From JAGPHI01 sp036661035 (GTDB taxonomy: Bacteria; Bacillota; Clostridia; Oscillospirales; Ruminococcaceae), in contig JAVWZM010000050.1 of NCBI GenBank assembly GCA_036661035.1, forward strand, positions 1-16,466: a stretch of 16,466 bases of DNA, read 5' to 3'. Below the pieces are notes generated by a model. That model was given only the letters and a program-made list of their open reading frames with translations. It had not been told where the DNA came from and made no database searches. Numbering within the stretch: the stretch's first letter is position 1; every line of letters starts with the position of its first letter. Both the position numbers and the translations under genes were made by a program. This document shows positions 5,715 through 13,091 of this stretch, one piece after another.

Positions 5715-7478
5715 TTGTCTTTACTTGAATATCCATTTGACGGTGCGACGATTTTGCAAAAAAAACGCTCTTTAAAGCGCGAATTATTGCAAAAAGAAAA
5801 CTTGATACCTAAAAAAATAGCTATATTAAGCGGCTCTACCGTTGGCGAAATTAAAAATATTCTGGAGCTTTTTTTATTAGACAGCGGCATAGCCCCCACC
5901 TTTTATGAGGGCGAATATTCGCTGTTTTACGAAAATCTGGTGTTCGACGACGGCAGCCTTGCCGCGTTTGCACCGGATATTATTTACATTCATACCTCGG
6001 CTAAAAATATCAAGCATATGCCCTCGCAAAATAGCAGTGCAGAGGATATAAACGCCGGACTTACAGCCGATTATACGCGGTTTGAAAATGCGTGGCACGG
6101 GGCGGAAAAATACAACTGCCCCATTATTCAAAACAATTTCGAGCTGCCGTCTTATCGCCTTATGGGCAATAAAGACGCGTGCGATGTGCATGGCAGAGTA
6201 AACTACACCAATAGGCTAAATACGCTTTTTGCCGAATATGCTGCCAAGGCTCAGAATTTCTACATCAACGACATCAACTATCTTTCAGCCACTGTCGGCA
6301 TAGATAATTGGTGCAGCGAAAGCGTTTGGTATGCATATAAATACGCTATGGACACCCAGTACATTCCGCTTTTGTGCCATAGCATCGCCAATATTATCAA
6401 AAGCCTTTTAGGCAAAAATAAAAAATCCGTTATTTTGGATTTGGACAATACCCTTTGGGGCGGCATTATAGGCGACGACGGTGCCGAGGGCATTATGCTT
6501 GGCAACGAAACGCCCGAGGGCATGGCATACACCGAGTTTCAGCAATACTTAAAAGAGCTTTCACACATGGGCGTCATGCTGAACGTATGTAGCAAAAACG
6601 AAGAAAGCATTGCGAAAACAGGCTTTCTACGCGCTGACAGTGTGCTTAAATACGAGGATTTTCTGTGCTTTAAAGCAAACTGGGAGCCAAAGCATCTAAA
6701 CGTAAATGCAATATCCAAGGAGCTTAATATTTTGCCCGACAGCTTTGTGTTTATGGACGATAACCCTGCCGAGCGCGAGATAGTGCAAACGGAAATTAAA
6801 GGTATTTCCGTGCCGGAGCTTACAGCGCCGGAGCAGTACATTAAAGCCATAGACAGAGCAGGATATTTTGAAGTGACCATCTTATCCCAAGACGATAAAA
6901 AGCGAAACGATATGTATAAGCAAAACCTGCAAAGGCAGGCAATGGAAGAAAGCTTTGGCGATTACACCGATTATCTTAAAAGCCTTGATATGCACTGCTA
7001 TATCGGCAGCTTCGATTTACAGCACACGGAGCGTATTACACAGCTTATCAACAAAACAAACCAATTCAACCTTACCACTCGCAGATACACCCAAAGCGAG
7101 GTGGAGGGGCTTGTGGCAAACGGTGAATACATCACGCTATATGGTTCTCTTACGGATAAATTTGGCGATAACGGCATAGTTACGGCAATTATTGGGCATA
7201 TAAGCGGAGAAGCATTGAACATAGATTTATGGATAATGAGCTGCCGTACCTTTAAAAGGCAGCTTGAATATGCCATGTTCGATGCGCTTTGCGACCAATG
7301 CCTTAAAATCGGGATAAAAACCATTAACGGTATATATTTGCCCACGGCAAAAAACTTGTTAGTAAGCGAATTTTATGCTACAATTGGCTTTAATAAGCTT
7401 GGCGATGGCAAGTTTGCATACAGCCTTAATGCCGATAGAAAACCACTATGCGAAGTAATGGATATTAATATTATTTAA
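5715..7478 (+). CDS. FkbH-like HAD-IIIC family protein with C-terminal GNAT-like domain
   Basis: FkbH-type enzymes dephosphorylate 1,3-bisphosphoglycerate and load the glyceryl unit onto a carrier protein. The N-terminal part (about 1-230) is SGNH-like, with SGST at 39-42. The HAD domain has LDLDNTLWGG (nucleophile Asp242, Asp244), VCSKN (Ser293, Lys294) and FMDDNPAERE (Asp348/349). The C-terminal part carries the FkbH hallmarks KTNQFNLTTRRY (447-458) and DKFGDNGIV (481-489) in a GNAT-like fold. All expected residues are present, and 587 residues is normal for the full-length form. Translation starts at TTG: GGAGG at 5702-5706 lies eight bases upstream, and LLEYPFDGATIL is a typical family N-terminus. 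The ACP gene follows after 14 bases, so this enzyme's carrier is probably its neighbour. Glycerate as substrate is family knowledge, not visible here. Confidence 0.92.
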   Translation: MSLLEYPFDGATILQKKRSLKRELLQKENLIPKKIAILSGSTVGEIKNILELFLLDSGIAPTFYEGEYSLFYENLVFDDGSLAAFAPDIIYIHTSAKNIKHMPSQNSSAEDINAGLTADYTRFENAWHGAEKYNCPIIQNNFELPSYRLMGNKDACDVHGRVNYTNRLNTLFAEYAAKAQNFYINDINYLSATVGIDNWCSESVWYAYKYAMDTQYIPLLCHSIANIIKSLLGKNKKSVILDLDNTLWGGIIGDDGAEGIMLGNETPEGMAYTEFQQYLKELSHMGVMLNVCSKNEESIAKTGFLRADSVLKYEDFLCFKANWEPKHLNVNAISKELNILPDSFVFMDDNPAEREIVQTEIKGISVPELTAPEQYIKAIDRAGYFEVTILSQDDKKRNDMYKQNLQRQAMEESFGDYTDYLKSLDMHCYIGSFDLQHTERITQLINKTNQFNLTTRRYTQSEVEGLVANGEYITLYGSLTDKFGDNGIVTAIIGHISGEALNIDLWIMSCRTFKRQLEYAMFDALCDQCLKIGIKTINGIYLPTAKNLLVSEFYATIGFNKLGDGKFAYSLNADRKPLCEVMDINII

Positions 7479-7492
7479 AGGAGCCGAATATA

Positions 7493-7735
7493 ATGAATAA
7501 GCAAGACATTTTAGCAGCAGTAGAGGAAATATTCCGCGACAATTTCGACGACGACACCTTGAGCCTTACGCGAGAAACCTGCGCAGACGACATAGAGGAT
7601 TGGGACTCTTTAGAGCAGATTAATCTTTTAACGGCTATCGAGAAAAAGTTTTCCCTTAAATTCAAGCTGGACGACGTGCGTGGGCTTAAAAACGTAGGCG
7701 ACCTTTTAGACCTTGTTGAAAGGCTGACAGCATAA
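7493..7735 (+). CDS. Acyl carrier protein (stand-alone, FkbH partner)
   Basis: 80-residue carrier protein. DWDSLEQINLL carries the Ser39 that takes the 4'-phosphopantetheine arm, in the usual place at the start of helix 2, and the acidic helices flanking it are typical. It is not the housekeeping fatty-acid ACP: there is no fab gene nearby and it lies directly between an FkbH-like loader and a MaoC-like hydratase. This suggests it holds the acyl group while these enzymes work on it. AAAGGAG at 7477-7483, nine bases before the ATG, overlaps the stop codon of the FkbH-like gene. The stop is three bases before the next start. Confidence 0.93.
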   Translation: MNKQDILAAVEEIFRDNFDDDTLSLTRETCADDIEDWDSLEQINLLTAIEKKFSLKFKLDDVRGLKNVGDLLDLVERLTA

Positions 7736-7738
7736 ATT

Positions 7739-8155
7739 ATGAATAGCTATACATTTAAAAACATTACCCTTGCCATGGAAGAAAGCTTTACCGTGGAGAT
7801 TACGGCGGAGCGCATGGAGCAGTTTTATCTTATGACAGGGGATAATAGCCCCATACACCGCAGCGAAGAATATGCAAAGGCAAGGGGCTACAAAGGCAGG
7901 GTATGCTATGGCATGCTTGGCGCAGCCATGTTTTCTACCCTTGCAGGGGTATATCTACCGGGCGAACACTGCCTTTTACACAGCGTGGAAAGCAAGTTTG
8001 CAAAGCCTGTTTTTATAGGTGACGTACTTACCGTAAGCGGCAAGGTACAGGAAATAAACGAAGTGTATGGCGAAATAACCATAAAGGCAGTTATCACAAA
8101 CCAAGACGGCGTAAAGGTAACAAGAGGGGTTATAAAAGCAGGCGTGTGCAAATAA
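7739..8155 (+). CDS. MaoC-like (R)-specific enoyl hydratase/dehydratase
   Basis: Hot-dog fold enzyme of 138 residues that reversibly adds water to, or removes it from, an acyl thioester at the beta carbon. The hydratase-2 signature is clear: TGDNSPIHRSEEYAKARGY with the catalytic pair Asp35 and His40, followed by RVCYGML and the substrate-lining stretch to YLPG (residue 74). The length is that of the single-domain PhaJ type. Only three bases separate it from the ACP stop, and no good ribosome binding site is visible (AAAGG lies about 15 bases upstream). Translation is therefore probably coupled to the ACP. From context it should act on an ACP-bound C3-C4 acyl group, perhaps the glyceryl unit. 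The true substrate cannot be read from sequence. Confidence 0.9.
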   Translation: MNSYTFKNITLAMEESFTVEITAERMEQFYLMTGDNSPIHRSEEYAKARGYKGRVCYGMLGAAMFSTLAGVYLPGEHCLLHSVESKFAKPVFIGDVLTVSGKVQEINEVYGEITIKAVITNQDGVKVTRGVIKAGVCK

Positions 8156-8173
8156 AACAAAAGAGGTATCACA

Positions 8174-8905
8174 ATGGCAAATGTATATTTAATTACCGGC
8201 GCATCAAGCGATGTGGGTATTGCGCTTATACGCCGCCTTTATAAAGAAGGCGATATTTTTATCACCCAAGGCGCAGGGGATTTAAGCGGACTTGCCCCTT
8301 TGTGCCAAGAATTTAAAGGCGCTATAAAAACCTATGATGTGGATTTAACAGACAACGAGGCAAGAGATTTGTTTATTAAAGACATCGCCGCGCGATACCC
8401 CACACCCACACATATTGTGCATTTGCCCGCCTTGCGTGTTGTAAATAAAAAGTTTAAGGCGTTTGATGAAGAACGCTTTGCGCTGGATATGAATGTGCAG
8501 GTAAATAGCGCGGTACATATCTGCAAAACCTTTTTGCCGCTTATGGCAAAGGCGAAAAGTGGCCGTGTTTTATTCATGCTAACAAGCTATATTTTAGGCG
8601 TGCCACCAAAGAATACAGCGGCATACATTATGGCGAAAAGCGCACTGCAAGGCCTTGCCAAAAGCCTTGCGGCAGATTATGCGCCAAACGGCGTCACTGT
8701 AAACTGCATTGCACCGTACATGATGGAAACCAAGTTTTTAAGCGAAACCAGCGATTTAATAGTAGAGGCAAGCGCACAGGCAAACCCCATGGGGCGCAAC
8801 GCGCGCGTGTCGGACGTGGTGCCCGCAATGGCATTTTTGTTAAGCGAAGAAGCCGCTTTTATCACAGGCGTTACCTTGCCTATTACCGGAGGTAGTGCGT
8901 TTTGA
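8174..8905 (+). CDS. SDR family oxidoreductase (FabG-like)
   Basis: Short-chain dehydrogenase/reductase of 243 residues, likely NAD(P)H-dependent reduction of a keto group on a carrier-bound acyl chain. The nucleotide-binding loop is TGASSDVG (8-15), the catalytic tetrad is Asn111, Ser138, Tyr151 (YIMAK) and Lys155, and the C-terminal GxTLPITGG is typical of FabG relatives. The NNAG motif usual after strand 4 is replaced by HLPA (83-86), a departure from housekeeping FabG that fits an unusual substrate. The start is set by AGAGGT at 8162-8167. The stop overlaps the TTG start of the next gene by four bases. Placement after ACP and MaoC suggests it completes a short modification of the ACP-bound acyl group. 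Confidence 0.92.
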   Translation: MANVYLITGASSDVGIALIRRLYKEGDIFITQGAGDLSGLAPLCQEFKGAIKTYDVDLTDNEARDLFIKDIAARYPTPTHIVHLPALRVVNKKFKAFDEERFALDMNVQVNSAVHICKTFLPLMAKAKSGRVLFMLTSYILGVPPKNTAAYIMAKSALQGLAKSLAADYAPNGVTVNCIAPYMMETKFLSETSDLIVEASAQANPMGRNARVSDVVPAMAFLLSEEAAFITGVTLPITGGSAF

Positions 8906-9888
8906 GCCCATACACCTTTAAGCTTGCCGCATTATCGGACAAAACCAAAATAATAGAGTTTTTAGACGCAAACTGGGGAGAAAAGCACCCTCTTTTGCAT
9001 ATTGAAGATATGTTTGAATTTTATTATGCAAGCGGCGACAGCCTGCATTTTGCCTATTGTGAGGAAGACGGTAAAATAGTGGCTGCGGTTGGCTACATAC
9101 TTGCAAACAAAAGCGAGGCACCCGATATTTGGGTGTCTATTTGGTGTGCGCAAAAAGGCAAAAACGGAACAGGGCTGGAGCTTATGTCCGCATTGCCATC
9201 TCTTACAGGTGCAAGGGTAATGGCGTGCAATAATATAAGAGAAAAAACCATGGTGTTTTATTCTTTTTTAGGCTATACAGCCGAGCGTCTGCCGCATTAT
9301 TACCGCCTTGCGGATAAAGACGAATACAAAGTGGCGCGCATTGCGAAAAAGCGTATTCGCCCTGTGCAAAGCGGAAATTCCCTTGTGCATATAGACAGTG
9401 TAGAAATGCTAAACCGCGATTATACGCCGGATAAAGCCCTTGTACCATATAAAGATTTATGGTATCTTGCGCGCAGATATTTTAATTATCCGCGCCAAAG
9501 CTACGACGTATGGGGCCTATACGAAAACGGCAAAGCGGCACAGCTATTAGTTACACGCACCACAAAGGTTGATGGCGTAAACATATTGCGCATTGTAGAT
9601 TATATCGGAAAGCGCAGTGCCATTACCGCACTTGGCTATGGCATTAACGAGCTGATTATATCGCAAAATGCGGAATATGCCGACATGTATTGCTATGGCA
9701 TTTGCCCCAAAACAATGGCAAAGGCAGGCTTTTGCGAGCGTGTGCGCGACGACGAAAACATTATACCAAATTATCTTAATCCGCCTTTATACGAAAACAC
9801 GGAATATTTTTTCTTCACTAGCCAAAATAAGGGCTTTACCATGTTTAAGGCAGACGGCGACCAAGACAGACCTAATATTACAGTGTAG
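8902..9888 (+). CDS. GNAT-type acyltransferase of the surface-polysaccharide kind
   Basis: 328-residue protein. The first half (about 5-145) is GNAT-like, with a degenerate acyl-CoA loop GKNGTGLELM (86-95) and the ending FYSFLGYTAERLPHYYRL. The second half is a less typical domain that ends in FKADGDQDRPNI. From memory, both the LGYxxxxLxHYY and the DGDQDRPN motifs are found in acyltransferase-like proteins of O-antigen, capsule and glycan clusters. The likely role is to move the finished acyl group from the ACP, or from CoA, to an amino sugar. The acceptor is unknown, as no sugar gene is adjacent. It starts at TTG, four bases inside the end of the SDR gene, with GGAGG at 8888-8892 nine bases upstream. 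Fold call is good, reaction is inferred. Confidence 0.75.
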   Translation: MSPYTFKLAALSDKTKIIEFLDANWGEKHPLLHIEDMFEFYYASGDSLHFAYCEEDGKIVAAVGYILANKSEAPDIWVSIWCAQKGKNGTGLELMSALPSLTGARVMACNNIREKTMVFYSFLGYTAERLPHYYRLADKDEYKVARIAKKRIRPVQSGNSLVHIDSVEMLNRDYTPDKALVPYKDLWYLARRYFNYPRQSYDVWGLYENGKAAQLLVTRTTKVDGVNILRIVDYIGKRSAITALGYGINELIISQNAEYADMYCYGICPKTMAKAGFCERVRDDENIIPNYLNPPLYENTEYFFFTSQNKGFTMFKADGDQDRPNITV

Positions 9889-9920
9889 AGATAATGCGCG
9901 ATGGCGCATGGAGGTTTAAA

Positions 9921-11015
9921 ATGGCAGAAATAATAAATGCCAAGCCTGCGTCTGAAAGCGGTATAAGCACCGAGGTAGGCACAGAGCATAAGCGCCGTGT
10001 GCGCTATAAAGGCACGCACCCAAGAAGTTACAAAGAAAAATACAAAGAGCTTGCGCCCGAAAAATATGCCGAGGATATCGCCAAGGTTATCGAAAGAGGC
10101 AGCACACCTGCTGGCATGCATATTTCTATATGTGTAAAAGAAATATTGGAGTTTTTGCAGATAAAGCCGGGGCAAACAGGGCTTGACGCCACCTTGGGCT
10201 ACGGCGGCCACACGCAAGAAATGCTGAAATGCCTAGACGGCAAGGGGCATTTATACGGTCTTGATGTGGACGCTATCGAGATAGAAAAAACTAAAAATCG
10301 CCTATTAAATTTAGGCTATGGCGAGGATATATTATCTGTAGTACAGCTTAATTTTGCGAATATAGATATGGTTGCCGAAAGCGCAGGGAAATTCGATTTT
10401 GTCCTTGCAGATTTAGGCGTTTCCTCCATGCAAATAGATAATCCCGATAGGGGCTTTTCTTATAAAACAGTAGGGCCTCTGGATTTACGGCTAAACCCAC
10501 TAAAAGGCGAAAGCGCGGCAGAACGTTTAAAATATATCACTCAGGCGGAATTTGAAGGCATGTTAATCGAAAACGCCGACGAGGTATATGCAAAAGAAAT
10601 ACCAAGAGCAGTAGTTTTGAAAATATCGAAAGGGATAGAAATATCCACCACTACAGCACTGAGAGATACTATAGACGAGGCGCTTGCCTTTTTGCCGAAA
10701 GAGGGCAGAAAGGACGCTGTAAAAAAATCTTGTCAGCGCACTTTTCAGGCATTGCGCATAGATGTAAACAGCGAGTTTGAGGTGCTGTACGAGTTTTTGG
10801 AAAAGCTGCCGACTGTGCTTGCAAAGGGTGGGCGCGTGGCTATTTTGTCTTTCCATTCGGGCGAGGACAGGCTTGTTAAAAAAAGCTTTAAGCAGCTTAA
10901 GCGAGATGGCATTTACAGCGAAATTGCAAGCGAAATTATTAGGCCGTCACAAGAGGAATGTTATATAAATCCACGCGCATCTTCGGCTAAAATGCGCTGG
11001 GCAATAAAAGCATAA
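9921..11015 (+). CDS. rsmH: 16S rRNA (cytosine-1402-N4)-methyltransferase RsmH, N-terminally extended
   Basis: Methylates N4 of C1402 in the 16S rRNA P site using S-adenosylmethionine. Core motifs: LDATLGYGGHT (88-98, SAM binding), DLGVSSMQIDNPDRGFSY (164-181), ILSFHSGEDRLVK (308-320; Gly where family members usually have Leu) and NPRASSAKMRW (350-360). The protein has 364 residues against about 310 in most bacteria. The excess is an N-terminal basic segment, RRVRYKGTHP...KEKYKELAPEKYA, ahead of the usual HIS start motif. I recall similar extensions in some clostridia. An ATG at 9894 is in frame, but GGAGG at 9910-9914, six bases before ATG 9921, fixes the start. It lies outside a mraZ-rsmH-ftsL cluster and 32 bases after the GNAT gene, so it probably shares the FkbH operon transcript. 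Confidence 0.93.
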   Translation: MAEIINAKPASESGISTEVGTEHKRRVRYKGTHPRSYKEKYKELAPEKYAEDIAKVIERGSTPAGMHISICVKEILEFLQIKPGQTGLDATLGYGGHTQEMLKCLDGKGHLYGLDVDAIEIEKTKNRLLNLGYGEDILSVVQLNFANIDMVAESAGKFDFVLADLGVSSMQIDNPDRGFSYKTVGPLDLRLNPLKGESAAERLKYITQAEFEGMLIENADEVYAKEIPRAVVLKISKGIEISTTTALRDTIDEALAFLPKEGRKDAVKKSCQRTFQALRIDVNSEFEVLYEFLEKLPTVLAKGGRVAILSFHSGEDRLVKKSFKQLKRDGIYSEIASEIIRPSQEECYINPRASSAKMRWAIKA

Positions 11016-11054
11016 AACAGATAAGGGGCTGATAAAATCAGCCCCTTATCTGTT
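11016..11054. terminator. 17-bp hairpin between convergent rsmH and yitT-like genes
   Basis: Perfect arms AACAGATAAGGGGCTGA and TCAGCCCCTTATCTGTT flank a TAAAA loop. On the minus strand the stem is followed by TTATGCTTTTATT, on the plus strand by AAACC. It is the better terminator for the minus-strand gene, though so stable a stem may stop both. Confidence 0.75.
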
Positions 11055-11167
11055 AAACCGCAAAAGTGGTTTTAATTGTATATAGCAACTTATACTTTGT
11101 TTGAAAATTCTATATGTGAAGAAAAGTTTTTATATTATACAGCGCTGTAAAAGCACCGTAAATTCTT

Positions 11168-11791
11168 TTAAGTTTTTGCTTTACTGCCAACCTTTCCGTG
11201 TATGCGCCCAATGATAAACGACGAAAGCGTTACAGTGATAAGCGAGCACAATATTTTTACAATAGGAATGTACGAAAGCGACATTGCCAGAACCACAAGG
11301 TCTGTAAAAAGATACGCTTTTTCTATGGGTAGTCCTGTTTTTTTGCTGATAACCATAGCCAGAGCATCGTCGCCTCCTGAGGCACCGCCCACACGCACTA
11401 CCAGCCCTACGCCAAGCCCTACAAAGCAACCGCCCACAATGGCGGCAAAGACAGGGTGGCTGGATAAATCCGGTAAAATAGGTGGAAACTGCTCGTAAAC
11501 AGAATAGGAAAATGCAAAGCTTGAGCTAGCTACAATTGCATATTTGGCAAACTGCTTTCCAAGATATTTATATCCCAAAATATAGCAGCTTACGTCCATT
11601 ACAAACCCGGATATTGCAGGGGAAATGCCAAGCCAATGGTGCAAAAACAGCGTCATGCCAAGCACTCCGCCCTCCGTGATATTGCTTTGCGAGTGAACAT
11701 TGTATAAACCAAAAGACAGTATTGCCGCGCCAAGGATAAGACAAGCATATTTTACGACTGCTTTAAGTCGTTCGCTCTTTGGCGAAAACAT
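11168..11791 (-). CDS. YitT family membrane protein
   Basis: Integral membrane protein of 207 residues with about five hydrophobic segments: near KYACLILGAAILSFGLY, the ISPAISGFVMDVSCYILGY region, the FAKYAIVASSSFAFSYSV region, VFAAIVGGCFVGLGVGLVV and the C-terminal LVVLAMSLSYIPIVKIL region. The sequence NITEGGVLGMTLFLHHWLG and the loop VGGASGGDDALAMVI match the YitT/DUF161 family, which has no settled function. Full-length YitT proteins carry an extra C-terminal cytoplasmic domain; this is the short form without it. An in-frame TTG lies at 11812, but ATG 11791 follows CTGGGTTTTTTT at workable spacing and is preferred. It has its own promoter, divergent from pot, and converges on rsmH. Confidence 0.82.
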   Translation of the reverse strand: MFSPKSERLKAVVKYACLILGAAILSFGLYNVHSQSNITEGGVLGMTLFLHHWLGISPAISGFVMDVSCYILGYKYLGKQFAKYAIVASSSFAFSYSVYEQFPPILPDLSSHPVFAAIVGGCFVGLGVGLVVRVGGASGGDDALAMVISKKTGLPIEKAYLFTDLVVLAMSLSYIPIVKILCSLITVTLSSFIIGRIHGKVGSKAKT

Positions 11792-11845
11792 AAAAAAACC
11801 CAGCCCTTTCAAAAAAATTACCGCATTTACGGCTTTGATTTATAT

Positions 11846-11876
11846 ATTATAACAGATATGTACCATACCCTGTCAA
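11846..11876 (-). promoter_or_regulatory. Promoter of the yitT-like gene
   Basis: Minus-strand TTGACA (11871-11876) and TATAAT (11846-11851) are 19 bases apart. The -10 is preceded by TGT, giving an extended -10 that could offset the long spacer. Confidence 0.65.
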
Positions 11877-11907
11877 GTGCCGCAAATAAAAATATTACGT
11901 CAAACTA

Positions 11908-11936
11908 TTGACAAACAGTGAATAAATATATATATT
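11908..11936 (+). promoter_or_regulatory. Promoter of the potABCD operon
   Basis: TTGACA (11908-11913), 17 bases, TATATT (11931-11936). The perfect palindrome TTGCATGCAA (11942-11951) lies at the expected transcription start. The leader to potA is about 100 AT-rich bases with no recognised riboswitch. Confidence 0.75.
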
Positions 11937-12041
11937 TAGCCTTGCATGCAAAAAAATATTTTTTTGTAAAATTGCGGATTTTAAAGAAAACAATAAAAAA
12001 ACAAGCACTGCAAATCGCTGACGCTAAAGGGGGATTTATTT

Positions 12042-13088
12042 TTGGACAACAGTATAATAATTGCCTTAAATAATATTGAGGTAGATTTTGACCAAGAGCC
12101 TATTTTAACAGGCCTAAGTCTTAATATTCACGATAAGGAATTTGTAACATTGCTAGGGCCGTCAGGCTGCGGCAAAACAACTACCTTGCGCGTAATCGGC
12201 GGTTTTGTAGAGCCAAAATCGGGCAGCGTTTTGTTTAACGGTAAAGATATTACAGCCCTTCCTCCCCATAAGCGCGAGGTAAATACCGTGTTTCAAAAGT
12301 ATGCCCTGTTTCCACATCTTAATGTGTTTGAAAACGTGGCGTTTGGCCTGCGGCTTAAAAAAACAGACGAAAAAGAAATACGTATGCGCGTATTGGAAAT
12401 GCTGGAAATGGTTGGCCTAAAAGGCTACGAACGCCGCAACACTCTCACGCTTTCCGGTGGGCAGCAGCAGCGCATTGCCATCGCCCGTGCCCTTGTAAAT
12501 AACCCACGAGTGCTTTTGCTAGACGAGCCTCTCGGCGCACTGGATTTAAAGCTGCGCAAGGAGATGCAATACGAGCTAAAGCGTATTCAGCAAAGCATGG
12601 ATATTACATTTATATACGTTACTCACGACCAAGAGGAGGCATTAACAATGTCCGACACTGTGGTTGTGATGAACGGCGGAGATATACAGCAAATCGGCAC
12701 ACCACAAGACATTTACAACGAGCCTAAAAACGCTTTTATTGCGGATTTTATCGGAGAATCTAACATAATAGACGGCATAATGCTACGCGATTTCAACGTG
12801 GAGTTTTGCGGCCAAGCCTTTGCTTGTGTGGATAAAGGCTTTGGAATTAACGAGCCTATCACCGTAGTGGTGCGCCCTGAGGATATCAAGGTAGTACCTT
12901 GTATTCAAGGCCAGCTTACGGGCATTGTAAAAAATGTGATATTCAAAGGCGTACATTACGAAATGCATGTAGAGCAAAGCGGTGTGGAATGGATTATTCA
13001 TTCCACACAGGCATCACAGCCGGGCGAAGCTATCGGCATGCTGATAGGCCCCGAAGAAATTCATATAATGCACAGAATGGAGGAGTAA
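12042..13088 (+). CDS. potA: Spermidine/putrescine ABC transporter ATP-binding protein PotA
   Basis: ATPase that powers polyamine import from the cytoplasmic face of the membrane. All nucleotide-binding motifs are intact: Walker A GPSGCGKT (39-46), Q-loop Gln85, signature LSGGQQQR (137-144), Walker B LLLDEP (158-163), ALD (166-168) and H-loop His195. A C-terminal TOBE-type regulatory domain occupies about 270-345. Length of 348 residues is normal. It starts at TTG: AAAGGGGG at 12027-12034 is seven bases upstream and no ATG fits. It is the first gene of a potABCD operon, with potB only three bases after its stop. Polyamine specificity rests on gene order and on PotD, since PotA-type ATPases alone do not reveal substrate. 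Confidence 0.95.
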   Translation: MDNSIIIALNNIEVDFDQEPILTGLSLNIHDKEFVTLLGPSGCGKTTTLRVIGGFVEPKSGSVLFNGKDITALPPHKREVNTVFQKYALFPHLNVFENVAFGLRLKKTDEKEIRMRVLEMLEMVGLKGYERRNTLTLSGGQQQRIAIARALVNNPRVLLLDEPLGALDLKLRKEMQYELKRIQQSMDITFIYVTHDQEEALTMSDTVVVMNGGDIQQIGTPQDIYNEPKNAFIADFIGESNIIDGIMLRDFNVEFCGQAFACVDKGFGINEPITVVVRPEDIKVVPCIQGQLTGIVKNVIFKGVHYEMHVEQSGVEWIIHSTQASQPGEAIGMLIGPEEIHIMHRMEE

Positions 13089-13091
13089 GCG

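Noticed and set aside
7906..8172. Antisense open frames across the cassette and the PBP gene
   Set aside because: They mirror the codon pattern of well-supported genes on the other strand, lack ribosome binding sites and show no family motifs.
5715..9888. Fatty-acid or polyketide synthesis cluster
   Set aside because: ACP, SDR and MaoC suggest it, but there is no ketosynthase, malonyl transferase or enoyl reductase, and FkbH plus GNAT point to acyl loading and transfer instead.
9894..9920. Earlier ATG start of rsmH
   Set aside because: No ribosome binding site precedes it, whereas GGAGG sits six bases before ATG 9921.
11792..11812. TTG start for the yitT-like gene
   Set aside because: No clear ribosome binding site in front of it. 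ATG 11791 fits better, although the difference is only seven residues.
11943..12041. Riboswitch in the potA leader
   Set aside because: The leader is AT-rich with only simple A/T palindromes. No conserved aptamer-like core or expression-platform hairpin is visible.
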